Made by a program: the position numbers and the translations under genes | Part shown: positions 56,085-64,000 of the stretch, in pieces | Position numbering within the stretch: the first letter of the stretch is position 1 | How the letters are laid out: every line of letters starts with the position of its first letter | The notes under the pieces: generated by a model | The model's database searches: none | What the model was told of the DNA's origin: nothing | The model's input: the letters and a program-made list of their open reading frames with translations, nothing else | Assembly: GCA_022843175.1 (NCBI GenBank) | Contig: JALHOE010000025.1 | Coordinates: forward strand, 1-64,000 | Direction of reading: 5' to 3' | DNA length: 64,000 bases | Origin: Deltaproteobacteria bacterium | Lineage (GTDB): Bacteria; Myxococcota_A; Polyangia; Polyangiales; JADJMO01

Positions 56085-58259
56085 GTGAACTACCGAACCA
56101 CATTCATCGCCCTCAGCACCTGCGTCGCGGTCGACCTCGCGGCGTCGCAAGCCGGTGCCGTAGTCAAGCTGGATGATGCCCATACAACGGGCCCGGTAAC
56201 GCCGATGTACGAGAAGTGTAAGAAGTCGTTCGCTGATGTGGGGCTCGGGGGCCTCTTGGCGACGCTGGAAGGAGACGCGTCGCATACGATAAAGATTCGA
56301 TCCTCCGGCGGCAATCAAACGAACACCGCAGACGACGAAAAGGCTCAAAACGGTACGGGCACAGACTCAGAAATATTTTGGACGCCGTACCCACCGGCGA
56401 GTAGAGCCGTCGGCAATTGTCCAGAGGACGCGTGCGCGTCGCTCTATCACGAGCTGACCCATGCTCTGAACGCATCGAAAGGCGAAGACTACGCCGGAGC
56501 TTGTAGCCCCAAATATCCCATCGAGACTCGCGAGGCGGAGGCGACGCGAGCCGAGAATCTTTATCGGTCGAAGTTTGCGGGAATGTGTATCCGCAGCGAC
56601 TACGACTACGTCAAAACTGACGGAGGGAGCACTCCGATCAAGATTCCCTATCCCAGATACCCCGGCGACATGATTCCAGCTGGTGAAGTGTCGACTACGT
56701 GTGCAAAGACGCCGGTCGTAAAGAAGAGTGCCAGTTGCACAGGTATTCCGACGCCATCCGGCTGCTCGGTTGCGACGGTGGGCGGAGGTGGTGCCTGCCC
56801 CGAGCCCACAGATTGCCCGCTCGGTGGCGGAGCACGAACGGACCCACACCAATTCACTTACGATCAGCTCGAGTACGCGTTCCACGCGACAGGCGACTTC
56901 ATCTTCTCGCGCTCAACGGTCGACAACCTCGAGATTCAGGCTCGACTGGCACCGCCGTGGCCGGATGACAACATCACTGCGGTAACCGCCATCGCGGCTC
57001 GCGTCGGCGCCGACGTCGTCGAGATCTACGGACAGTGGTCGTTTTCGCCCACCGTAAAGATCAACGGCGGTGCAGCGACTCTCGCGATCGGAACGCTCAG
57101 CCTGCCGGGGGGCGGCGGCGTCATCAGCACGCGCGATGATGGGTCACTCGAAGTCCGGTGGGCCGATGGATCCGATCTCTTTGTGCAGCCTTTCGGTGTC
57201 TACGGCCTCAACGTCGTGATGAAGCCACACAAGAGCCGGAAGACGAAGCTCGAGGGCCTTCTTGGCAACTACGATGGTAACCCCAACAATGACCTCGTAA
57301 CCCGTGGCACGACAACGCCGCTGTCGAATCCGCCAACCTTCGCGCAACTCTATCCAACATTCGCGAACAGCTGGAGGCCGACAACTTCTTTGTTTACGAC
57401 GACACCGTCGTCTTCCACCGTGCCGAGCACCGCTCCGCCGGTTATCACGGCAACTTCGTCTGCTGCGGGCGCCTCGGGAAACGCGACTTGCGCCTTGGCT
57501 GGGGTGACCGATGCGACACTCCTGTCCCAATGTACTTACGACGTCGCCCGCACCGGTCAATCGGGTATGGCGGCGGGGATGAGCGCCCTTCAGCGCACGG
57601 CCCTTCAGCGCATCACCTTAACGACGGCCGGTGCGGCCGGTTTGAGCTTCCTCGGCATCGCCGGACAGCGTCTCTTTATCGATGTGCCCTCTACGACGTT
57701 TCCTGATAGCTGCACGGCCATTCGTGTTTACGATCCATCAGGAACGCGTATCGACCCCGTTGGTGCGGGCCTTACGTCGAGCGGCTGCATCGTGGGGGGC
57801 CATGGCTATTGGGATACGACGACGCTCCCCGTCACGGGGACTTATACACTGAAGTTGAACGAGGGAATGTCGACGATTGGCCAGGCCGACGTTGCATTCT
57901 TCAACCCGATCGATCAGACGTCGGCGATCGTCATCGATGGTGCACAGGTGACCGGAATTGTCGCGACGCCCGGTGCCGCCCACCGCCTCACCTTCTCGGG
58001 AACGGGTGGCGACACGATCAGGATCGACGGCACGAGTAATCTGCCGGTCGAGGGGTGCGGTGTATTCCGCTTGCTGGATGCTGCAGGCGCCGAGGCCTTC
58101 CCCGGTTACTCAGGCTGCATTTATAGCGGAACCGCCGTTTTCAACAACGGTGGTACGACGAGCGATCCGCTGACGCTCCCTGCTACCGGTGCCTACTCGA
58201 TTGTCGTGGATCCCGACGGTCCACCGGTCGGGGTCGTGAAGCTCTCCGTTCATCACTGA
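56085..58259 (+). CDS. Secreted HELTH-motif peptidase-like protein with vWD domain
   Basis: A signal peptide (TTFIALSTCVAVDLAASQAGA) is followed by a zinc-peptidase-like segment ASLYHELTHALNASKGEDYAG with a downstream IETREAEATRAENLYR, as in M91/NleD-like peptidases. A von Willebrand factor D domain follows (RTDPHQFTYDQLEYAFHATGDFIFSRS to LEGLLGNYDGNPNNDLVTRG). After a Thr/Ser linker come C-terminal beta domains (about 500-724). The GTG start at 56085 follows the subtilase stop by two bases, so both are one operon. Exported; a substrate or prey role is possible but unproven. Confidence 0.8.
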   Translation: MNYRTTFIALSTCVAVDLAASQAGAVVKLDDAHTTGPVTPMYEKCKKSFADVGLGGLLATLEGDASHTIKIRSSGGNQTNTADDEKAQNGTGTDSEIFWTPYPPASRAVGNCPEDACASLYHELTHALNASKGEDYAGACSPKYPIETREAEATRAENLYRSKFAGMCIRSDYDYVKTDGGSTPIKIPYPRYPGDMIPAGEVSTTCAKTPVVKKSASCTGIPTPSGCSVATVGGGGACPEPTDCPLGGGARTDPHQFTYDQLEYAFHATGDFIFSRSTVDNLEIQARLAPPWPDDNITAVTAIAARVGADVVEIYGQWSFSPTVKINGGAATLAIGTLSLPGGGGVISTRDDGSLEVRWADGSDLFVQPFGVYGLNVVMKPHKSRKTKLEGLLGNYDGNPNNDLVTRGTTTPLSNPPTFAQLYPTFANSWRPTTSLFTTTPSSSTVPSTAPPVITATSSAAGASGNATCALAGVTDATLLSQCTYDVARTGQSGMAAGMSALQRTALQRITLTTAGAAGLSFLGIAGQRLFIDVPSTTFPDSCTAIRVYDPSGTRIDPVGAGLTSSGCIVGGHGYWDTTTLPVTGTYTLKLNEGMSTIGQADVAFFNPIDQTSAIVIDGAQVTGIVATPGAAHRLTFSGTGGDTIRIDGTSNLPVEGCGVFRLLDAAGAEAFPGYSGCIYSGTAVFNNGGTTSDPLTLPATGAYSIVVDPDGPPVGVVKLSVHH

Positions 58260-58329
58260 TCGGGCAGTTGCTATGCATTCTCGAGCTCGCGGGGTGCCGG
58301 TCGGCGGTCGGAGGCGGCGCCCTCGCCTC

Positions 58330-59829
58330 TCAGGTGGTAGAGAGCCGCGGGACCTGGGCGAAGGGTGAGACCTGTTGTTGTGCGGTCGGCCCGAGGTAGT
58401 GCCGCTCCGTCGTTCGCTCACTTGCGTGACCGAGGCGTAGCGCGACGATCGACAGCGGCACGCCGGCGATCCTCGACGCCGTCGCATACGCCGCGCGGAG
58501 CGCATGTGTCTTTCGCGAGAATGGCCAGGGCGTCCCCGCTGTCGCGAGTCGTTGACAGGCGCGGTCGAACGCCTCGCGGTACGCGGACACCGTCAGCCGG
58601 TTCCTCGCCTTGATCGCGATGACCTCGCGCGCGAGCGCGAACGTCGCCGTATCGACGCCGTCGATCACCCGCGCCTGGTGCGTCTTGGTTTCGAAGTCGT
58701 CGTCAGAGGGCACGCGTACCTGCCCGCGCTTCTCGTCGAGCCACCGCGCGTCGAGCGCGATCACTTCGCTCCTCCTCAGCCCAAGCCGAAACTGCAGTTC
58801 GGCGACGCGGTGGTACGGAAGCCCAACGCGCCGACGGGGCCTCATTGCACCGAGGAGCATGCGGATGGTATTAATGTCCGCGACACCCTCGGTCCGCGTG
58901 TGGCGCGGCGCGCGCGCTGCCGTCGGTGCACGCAGCTCGCGCACGTCGTCACGCACCTCCGTCGGAACATGCCGCCGCGCGGCCGCGAATTCCACCAGAC
59001 GACGGGCAGCGATCAAACGTAGACGAAGCGTCTCTCGACTGGCGCGCCGCGCCTCGTGTTCGAGCCAACGCCGCACGAGGATCGCGTCGACCTTCGTCGA
59101 GACGGTGCGCTGCGTCGCATGCGCGAACCCGATGAGTCCCCCGCGCTTCCCGCACAGGAGCGCGCGGTAGAGCGAGACCGTGCTCCTGGTCGGTGCGCGG
59201 CCGGGAAGCTCGCCCGCGGCGAACGCTTCGAGAAAGTCCTCAACCAGCTTCTCGATGGTCACCGCCGTGACGGGCAGCGCGTTCGCGTGCGCGGACCCGA
59301 GCGACGCGTACACCTCCACGCGCCGCCTCTCCAGCACGGCACGCGCGGCACGCTCATCCGCGGTGCCCGTCGATTCGATCGCCGCGATGCCTGCGCGAGT
59401 CGCGAGCGCTCGTCCCCACCGGATCCCAAGGAGCCCGGACCGGAGCCAGACCAGCCCGACGTCCCCGCGCCGAGCCCTCCGTTTGCTTGCGTTTGCTTGC
59501 GCGGGCTGTGTCGCGCTTAGGCTCGCCCTGTTTTTCTCGCGCGAAACCGCTCCGTCACCTTCACTGGGGGTCAAGGGGTCGCTGGTTCGAATCCAGTCGC
59601 CCCGACTGGCTCGGAGGAGAAATCCTTCGAGCTTTTCGGCTTTTGTTGGCCCCTGAAGTGTCGGCGGTCGTCGCGGCGGACCGGCCGTTGAGTGCCGTTC
59701 GGTGCGCCATGGTGACCTCGTTTGCTTGCGATTGCTTGCGAAGGATGAACGCGGCGGCGGCTGGCCGCAAGGTGGCGTCGCGCCACATCGAGCTGGACCT
59801 CGATTCTCAGCGAACCTCGCATTGCCCAT
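58330..59829 (-). CDS. Tyrosine recombinase (integrase) of the tRNA-Pro island
   Basis: The catalytic domain has LGLRRSE (Arg), KTHALRAAYAT (His and Arg), LGHASERTTE (His) and RHYLG (Tyr). It is paralogous to the integrase at 43386. The homologous start region is about KRRARRGDVGLVWLRSG (codon 59482), yet no start codon lies there. The frame stays open through the arm repeats and the attR core (GDWIRTSDPLTPS) to an ATG at 59829, outside the island. In the excised circle the same frame would begin at an ATG at the left end (MAPKTTPNV, about 19597). The true start is therefore unresolved. It ends 70 bases after the vWD gene (convergent). Confidence 0.85.
   Translation of the reverse strand: MGNARFAENRGPARCGATPPCGQPPPRSSFASNRKQTRSPWRTERHSTAGPPRRPPTLQGPTKAEKLEGFLLRASRGDWIRTSDPLTPSEGDGAVSREKNRASLSATQPAQANASKRRARRGDVGLVWLRSGLLGIRWGRALATRAGIAAIESTGTADERAARAVLERRRVEVYASLGSAHANALPVTAVTIEKLVEDFLEAFAAGELPGRAPTRSTVSLYRALLCGKRGGLIGFAHATQRTVSTKVDAILVRRWLEHEARRASRETLRLRLIAARRLVEFAAARRHVPTEVRDDVRELRAPTAARAPRHTRTEGVADINTIRMLLGAMRPRRRVGLPYHRVAELQFRLGLRRSEVIALDARWLDEKRGQVRVPSDDDFETKTHQARVIDGVDTATFALAREVIAIKARNRLTVSAYREAFDRACQRLATAGTPWPFSRKTHALRAAYATASRIAGVPLSIVALRLGHASERTTERHYLGPTAQQQVSPFAQVPRLSTT
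59481..59500. repeat. Arm-type integrase repeat pair at right end
   Basis: Two tandem GTTTGCTTGC units, 62 bases left of the attR core. The same pair lies 112 bases right of the attL core. This layout (core flanked by repeated arm sites on both sides in the circle) is typical of attP of lambda-type integrases. Confidence 0.7.
59563..59609 (+). repeat. attR core (47-bp direct repeat of tRNA-Pro 3' part)
   Basis: Identical to 19448-19494. The 5' half of the tRNA is absent, so this is not a functional tRNA gene. Confidence 0.95.
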
Positions 59830-60059
59830 GTCGGTTCAGAGGCGGGGCGTGCCCTTGCGAGTGCTGGGGATCGCCACCGCAAGGCGCCGCAGGCACGTAG
59901 GCGGTCAGCTCGTCTCACGCATGGAGCTGGGTCGCGGTTGCTGTAACCGTGGTTCGCTGCCTTCACCCCCGCTGCAGTAGTATTCACGGGGTCGGGGCAG
60001 GCAGCTGCGGCGTCGGCAGATCTAGCCAGCCTGCGGGCGCGCCAACGTGAGGAGGGCGG
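59610..60059. other. Left end of second element, no gene
   Basis: Arm-like repeats lie at 59720-59729 (GTTTGCTTGC) and 59730-59739 (one change). The region up to the helicase start contains no convincing gene; the helicase promoter should lie in 59900-60040. Confidence 0.6.
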
Positions 60060-63000
60060 ATGCCATTCGAGGTGGGGCAGCGCGTTCGATTGCGCAGGAA
60101 CGCGGGGGAGGTCGGGCACGTCGTACGCATCGCGCAGGTGCGAGGTTCGACAGAGGCTTGGTACAAGGTGCGCTTCGGCGGCGGCGAGAGTTCCGTCCCA
60201 GAGTCGGGTCTCGCGGCGGACTCCCTCCCAGCTAGCCCGCGTGACCAGCTCATCCAGGGGCACCTCTCGGGCCCCGACGAGCTGCGCGTCCACTTGACCG
60301 GGCTGCGCCTGCAGGAGCGCAACTTGACGGACCAGTTGCGTAGCCTCCGTGCGGCGCGCCTCCAGCACTTGCCCTACCAGTACAAGCCACTCCTGAAGCT
60401 CCTCGAATCGGAGCACCGCCGCATCCTCATCGCCGATGAGGTCGGTCTCGGAAAAACCATCGAGGCCGGCCTCATCATCTCCGAGCTGCGTGCTCGCCAG
60501 GATCTGCGCCGGGTGCTCATCGTCGTGCCGGCGAACCTCCTTACCAAGTGGCAGCGGGAGCTGCGCGAGCGGTTCGACCAAGACTTCGAGATTCGCGACA
60601 GTCGGTGGCTGCGTGACGTCCTGCTTGCTCCCGCGACCGACGGCACGCCGCCAGCCTTCCAGTCGATTTGCTCCATAGAGGCGCTTCGTTCTTTCGGCGG
60701 AGCGATCGAGTCGGTTCAGCCAGTGACCGATCTCGTAGTGGTCGATGAGGCGCACCGCCTGCGGAATGAGTCGACCAACAGCTATCGGGCCGTGCGTGCG
60801 CTGTCGGAGGCGGCGGACGCAGTCGTCTTGTGCAGCGCGACACCGATTCAGACTAGCGCTCGAGACCTGCACAACCTCATGCGCGTGATGCTCGGGGAGG
60901 AGGCTGGGACTCCATCGGATTTCGATCGAGACCTTGAGCGGAATCGCCCGCTTGTCCGCGCGATCGGGACCGTGGCGCGCACCCCCGATGTCCGTGCGAT
61001 CCGGGCGGCCCTGCGCGATGTCATGGGTGTAATTGCGCCCGAGCGAAAGATTGATCGCGAGATCGTCGAGGCTGAACTCGCCGCACTCGAAGGGATTCAG
61101 CAACTGACACCTATGCGCCGTGCGGAACTCCTCTCGGTCCTCCAGCGGCTCAACGTGTTCGGTAGCGTTCTGACGCGCACCCGAAAGCGGGACGTCATGC
61201 CGAACCGTCCTGAGCGTAAGGCTTCCGTCATCGACGTGGAATTCACCCGATCAGAACTCGCGCTCTATCGCGAGGTGGTGGCCGTTGCCCGCAACACTGT
61301 TGCTCGCTACGGTCCCCAATCCGGCTCCTCCCTCGCGATGATCATGCGTGCGCGGCAGGCGGCAAGTTGCCTCGCGGCGTTCCGTGCCGAAATGCTCAGC
61401 GGTGCGCCACCCGACCCGAACGACCTCGCCGAGGTCCAAGACGAGATGGATCTGGAGGACGCGGAGAGTAACGCTGACGAGGATCCGGCCGAAGTGCTGC
61501 GTCAGAGTGCCCGCAGGCACGCTCTTCCCAGCGACTCGAAACTCGATGCGGTCCTCGCGTTCCTCGACGAACTGAGCGCGGAATCGAACCCGAAGGCGGT
61601 GCTGTTCTCGACGTTCCGCGGAACGATCGGTTACCTGTCCCGGAAATTGACCGAGGGCGGGATTGTCCATGTGACGATGTCAGGTGAGATTGCTGATCGG
61701 CACGAACGCGATGCGCGTATCCGCATCTTCCGCGATAACCCTGCTTGCCGAGTGCTCCTGACGACGGAGGTCGGTGGCGAAGGCATTGATCTCCAGTTCT
61801 GCGATACCTTGATTAACTATGATCTCCCCTGGAACCCGATGGTGGTCGAGCAGCGTATCGGCCGCCTCGATCGCCTCGGTCAGGCATCGCCTATCATTCG
61901 CATCGCCAACGTGCGCGTCGCCGACACCATCGAGGCGCGAATTCTTGACCGACTCTACGATCGCATCGAGATCTTCCGTGACTCGGTCGGTCCGCTGGAG
62001 GCGATCCTCGGCGATCAGGCGCAGAAGTTAGCGCTCGAGTTGTTTCGTCTCGACGAAGGGGAACTCGAGGGAAGGCTCAACGATAGCGCGATGGCAATCG
62101 AGAACGCCCGCCTCGCGGCAGAGCGGCTGGCTAACGACGCAGCGCAGCTTCTCGGAGATGACGTGTACTACGAGCAGCGCCTCGCCGAGATCGAGGAGCG
62201 CCAAGGGAACATCGCAAACGACCTGCTCGCCTTCGTTCGCGCGTTCCTGGGAAAACACTTTTCGCACGCCCAGCTGGTCGAGGGGAAGAGCGCGGGCATG
62301 GTACGGCTGACGGCCGACTCGGGCCTCCTCGCCTGGTTGCAGAAGCACGCGAACACCGAGGCCATGCGCACGTTCACTCATCGGTACGCGCGTTCGACCG
62401 AAGGTCTTGCGGTTACGTTCGCGCAGACCGTCGCCGAGGCACGCCCGGACCTCGACTTCTTCACCTCCACCCACCCGCTCGTCCAGGCGTTCGCCCGCGA
62501 AACGTTTCAACGCCCAGGGGAGGAGCGAGCCTTCGCCTTCTCGGTGCGGCTCCCGGGCTCCGAGCTCGATCCGCTGACGCCCGCAGACCACTTGATCCTG
62601 CTCGTCGCAATCCATGAGATCACGGGCATCCGTCCACGGCGCGAGGTGGCATCATCGGCGATCGAGATCCCGTCGGCGAACCTGCTGACTTGGGAAGCGG
62701 CCGACAAGCTGCTTCTCACAGCGCTGCGCGGACGGTTCACCGCCGCATCGCCGCCTGCCCCCGCGACACTCGAGGTTGCCTTCGACGCCTGCGATGAAGA
62801 TCTCGCCGCGCGGCTCGGAGAGCGCGCAGGGGTACTGCGCGGCGAGAACGAGCTCTTCGTCCAGCGACGCATTGCGAACCTAGAACTCTGGTTCCGCCGC
62901 CGCATTCGCTTCTTCGACTCGCTCGCGACTAGTCATTCCGACGAGCGCGTCCGCAAGATGAACGCGGGCCGCGCGGCGGTGGAGAAGGCCCGACTCGTCG

Positions 63001-63083
63001 AAAAGATCGCCGAAGCGCGTTCGCGCGACGTCGATGTCGCATCAACCGTGCACGCCGTCGTTGTGATCGAGAGACAGACGTAA
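60060..63083 (+). CDS. SNF2-type DNA translocase/helicase (RapA/DrmD-like)
   Basis: A small beta domain at the N-terminus (FEVGQRVRLRRNAGEVGHVVRIAQV, about 3-55) precedes SNF2 motifs: I DEVGLGKTIEAGL (about 126-138), Ia VLIVVPANLLTKWQREL, II VVVDEAHRLRN, III LCSATPIQ, IV LFSTFRGTIGYL, V TEVGGEGIDLQFCDTLINYDLPWNP and VI QRIGRLDRLGQ. The C-terminal 400 residues (helical, then RIANLELWFRRRIRFFDSLA) are like RapA-class partners. 1007 residues, with an AGGAGGG site before ATG 60060. DISARM class 1 has a similar SNF2 protein, but no other DISARM gene is seen. It is followed 15 bases later by an Hsp70-like gene. Confidence 0.9.
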   Translation: MPFEVGQRVRLRRNAGEVGHVVRIAQVRGSTEAWYKVRFGGGESSVPESGLAADSLPASPRDQLIQGHLSGPDELRVHLTGLRLQERNLTDQLRSLRAARLQHLPYQYKPLLKLLESEHRRILIADEVGLGKTIEAGLIISELRARQDLRRVLIVVPANLLTKWQRELRERFDQDFEIRDSRWLRDVLLAPATDGTPPAFQSICSIEALRSFGGAIESVQPVTDLVVVDEAHRLRNESTNSYRAVRALSEAADAVVLCSATPIQTSARDLHNLMRVMLGEEAGTPSDFDRDLERNRPLVRAIGTVARTPDVRAIRAALRDVMGVIAPERKIDREIVEAELAALEGIQQLTPMRRAELLSVLQRLNVFGSVLTRTRKRDVMPNRPERKASVIDVEFTRSELALYREVVAVARNTVARYGPQSGSSLAMIMRARQAASCLAAFRAEMLSGAPPDPNDLAEVQDEMDLEDAESNADEDPAEVLRQSARRHALPSDSKLDAVLAFLDELSAESNPKAVLFSTFRGTIGYLSRKLTEGGIVHVTMSGEIADRHERDARIRIFRDNPACRVLLTTEVGGEGIDLQFCDTLINYDLPWNPMVVEQRIGRLDRLGQASPIIRIANVRVADTIEARILDRLYDRIEIFRDSVGPLEAILGDQAQKLALELFRLDEGELEGRLNDSAMAIENARLAAERLANDAAQLLGDDVYYEQRLAEIEERQGNIANDLLAFVRAFLGKHFSHAQLVEGKSAGMVRLTADSGLLAWLQKHANTEAMRTFTHRYARSTEGLAVTFAQTVAEARPDLDFFTSTHPLVQAFARETFQRPGEERAFAFSVRLPGSELDPLTPADHLILLVAIHEITGIRPRREVASSAIEIPSANLLTWEAADKLLLTALRGRFTAASPPAPATLEVAFDACDEDLAARLGERAGVLRGENELFVQRRIANLELWFRRRIRFFDSLATSHSDERVRKMNAGRAAVEKARLVEKIAEARSRDVDVASTVHAVVVIERQT

Positions 63084-63098
63084 CGAAGGAGCCGAAGC

Positions 63099-64000
63099 AT
63101 GAGCACGTTCATCGTAGGGATCGATTTCGGAACCGCGTGGACCAAGGCTGCCGTACGCGAATTGGCGGGTCCCAGTGCGAAGCCCGAGCCGGTAGTGCTC
63201 AACGAAAATGCAACCGGCGCGGCGAAGTACCTACTGAGCTCGCAGTCCCGCGACTGGGACAGCAAGGATCCTCCGAAGGTGAAGCTTCTCGAAGACTCCT
63301 CGCTGGCGATGAACGTGGAGACCGCCGCGCTTCAGGAAGCTGTCCAGGCCACCGTCGCCGCTCTGCGTGCTGCGGTGCGCCACGTGGAGACGACGAGGGG
63401 CGGGAGTCACGACTTCCTGCTTCAGATGGGATACCCCGCGGCGCACGACGTCCCGCTCGAAGTCGTCCAGGCACGCTACGAACTGATCGCCGAGGAGGCG
63501 TGTCGGCTCGTCTCAACCGCCCACAGCGTCGCGCACAGCAAGGCGGACCTAGACGAGCGCACGGCTGCGCTCGTCTATCTCGCCAGGGCGAACTTCGAAC
63601 TTCACAGCGAACCAATCTTCATCTTCGACGGCGGTGGCTTCACAACACATGCGAGCATTGTGCGGTGGCGCTCGACACTCGCTGGCTATGAGCCGGGGAC
63701 GTTGCTCCTCGGCGCCCAGACCGTTAAGCACGGTGTCATCGGAATCGTGTCTCAAATTTCGGCGATGCTCGACACGATCTCCTCGGCCCCGAAGACATCC
63801 AGCTACGCCGTGTCGGTCATGGACGAAGTGATGGCCGGGTTCCTGCGCGCTGCGGAAGCCTCGCCTCTGACAATCGATCATCCGCGCGAAGAACTCGTGC
63901 CGCACGTGCTTGCACAGACAGTTTGGAAACGCCTTCAGATCAACGACCTGGACCGACCCAAGTGCGTGCGCTCCGTCCTCGCGGCTTTCGGCGAGTACAG
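63099..64000 (+). CDS. Hsp70/actin-fold (ASKHA) ATPase, partial
   Basis: The start MSTFIVGIDFGTAWTKAAVREL is the phosphate-1 motif of the Hsp70/actin ATPase fold. The phosphate-2 strand is EPIFIFDGGGFTTHASIV (about 170-187). Between them TLRAAVRHVETTRGG, then FLLQMGYPAAHDVPLE, correspond to the interdomain region. The sequence runs off the window after about 300 residues, so the substrate domain is unseen. Directly downstream of the SNF2 gene and probably co-transcribed. Divergent Hsp70-like proteins paired with helicases occur in defence islands, but I cannot name this system. Confidence 0.82.
   Translation, partial: MSTFIVGIDFGTAWTKAAVRELAGPSAKPEPVVLNENATGAAKYLLSSQSRDWDSKDPPKVKLLEDSSLAMNVETAALQEAVQATVAALRAAVRHVETTRGGSHDFLLQMGYPAAHDVPLEVVQARYELIAEEACRLVSTAHSVAHSKADLDERTAALVYLARANFELHSEPIFIFDGGGFTTHASIVRWRSTLAGYEPGTLLLGAQTVKHGVIGIVSQISAMLDTISSAPKTSSYAVSVMDEVMAGFLRAAEASPLTIDHPREELVPHVLAQTVWKRLQINDLDRPKCVRSVLAAFGEY

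Larger units (their letters stand above)
59563..64000. mobile_element. Second, tandem element (left end only in window)
   Basis: Sequence right of the attR core resembles sequence right of the attL core over about 140 bases. It includes GGCGGTCGTCGCGGCGG, CGCCATGGTGACCTCG and the GTTTGCTTGC repeats. This suggests that 59610 onward is the left end of a related element in the same tRNA site, with its own right core beyond the window. The cargo seen is a SNF2-type helicase and an Hsp70-like ATPase. Confidence 0.7.

Noticed and set aside
59563-59609. Second tRNA-Pro gene
   Set aside because: Only the 3' part is present; there is no 5' acceptor strand or D-arm, so it is the att duplicate.
60060-63083. 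Complete DISARM system
   Set aside because: Only a SNF2-type protein is seen; no DrmA, DrmB, DrmC or methyltransferase is in the window.

Overview
The window is GC-rich DNA with a strong myxobacterial (Myxococcota, probably Polyangia) character. It has five Hanks-type Ser/Thr kinases, an FHA-type sigma-54 activator, a 2643-residue TPR protein, and several lipoproteins with Asp/Thr/Ser/Gly-rich linkers. This is inferred from gene content only.

Positions 1-19414 are chromosomal backbone. They hold folK, the giant TPR protein, an acetyltransferase-like protein, a DHH-type phosphoesterase, a kinase, the catalytic chain of an acyl-CoA mutase, a four-helix-bundle protein behind a large nested inverted repeat, a pair of paralogous membrane proteins, a cyclophilin and a lipoprotein. 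Two families of short palindromic repeats sit between these genes.

A tRNA-Pro(GGG) gene at 19415-19490 is the insertion site of a 40-kb island. A perfect 47-bp copy of its 3' part recurs at 59563-59609, next to a tyrosine recombinase. From left to right the island carries: (i) a minus-strand block, read from 28945 down to 19874, with an ECF-like sigma factor, a small partner protein, an ImmA/IrrE-UvrD-PD-(D/E)XK fusion, and a complete ubiquitin-like conjugation module in the BIL order (double ubiquitin-like protein, E2, JAB protease, E1); (ii) a kinase with a frameshifted end, an FHA-AAA+-Fis activator and a DUF1399/zinc-finger pair; (iii) a DUF2130 protein and a complete type I Wadjet (jetABCD); (iv) a second integrase operon; (v) two kinase operons with lipoproteins and a LexA-like self-cleaving regulator, linked by a shared palindrome; (vi) secreted proteins, including a subtilase-like lipoprotein and a HELTH/vWD protein.

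An IS5-type element splits the ImmA-UvrD-nuclease gene. Removing the IS and one 4-bp target duplication restores an exact 1134-codon frame.

Right of 59609 the sequence again resembles the left end of the island, including paired GTTTGCTTGC arm-like repeats. I infer that a second, related element is integrated in tandem. It begins with a SNF2-type helicase followed by an Hsp70/actin-fold ATPase that runs off the window. The tRNA-Pro locus therefore looks like an accreting defence island. The most novel candidate is the sigma / partner / metallopeptidase-helicase-nuclease / ubiquitin-like block at 19874-28945.
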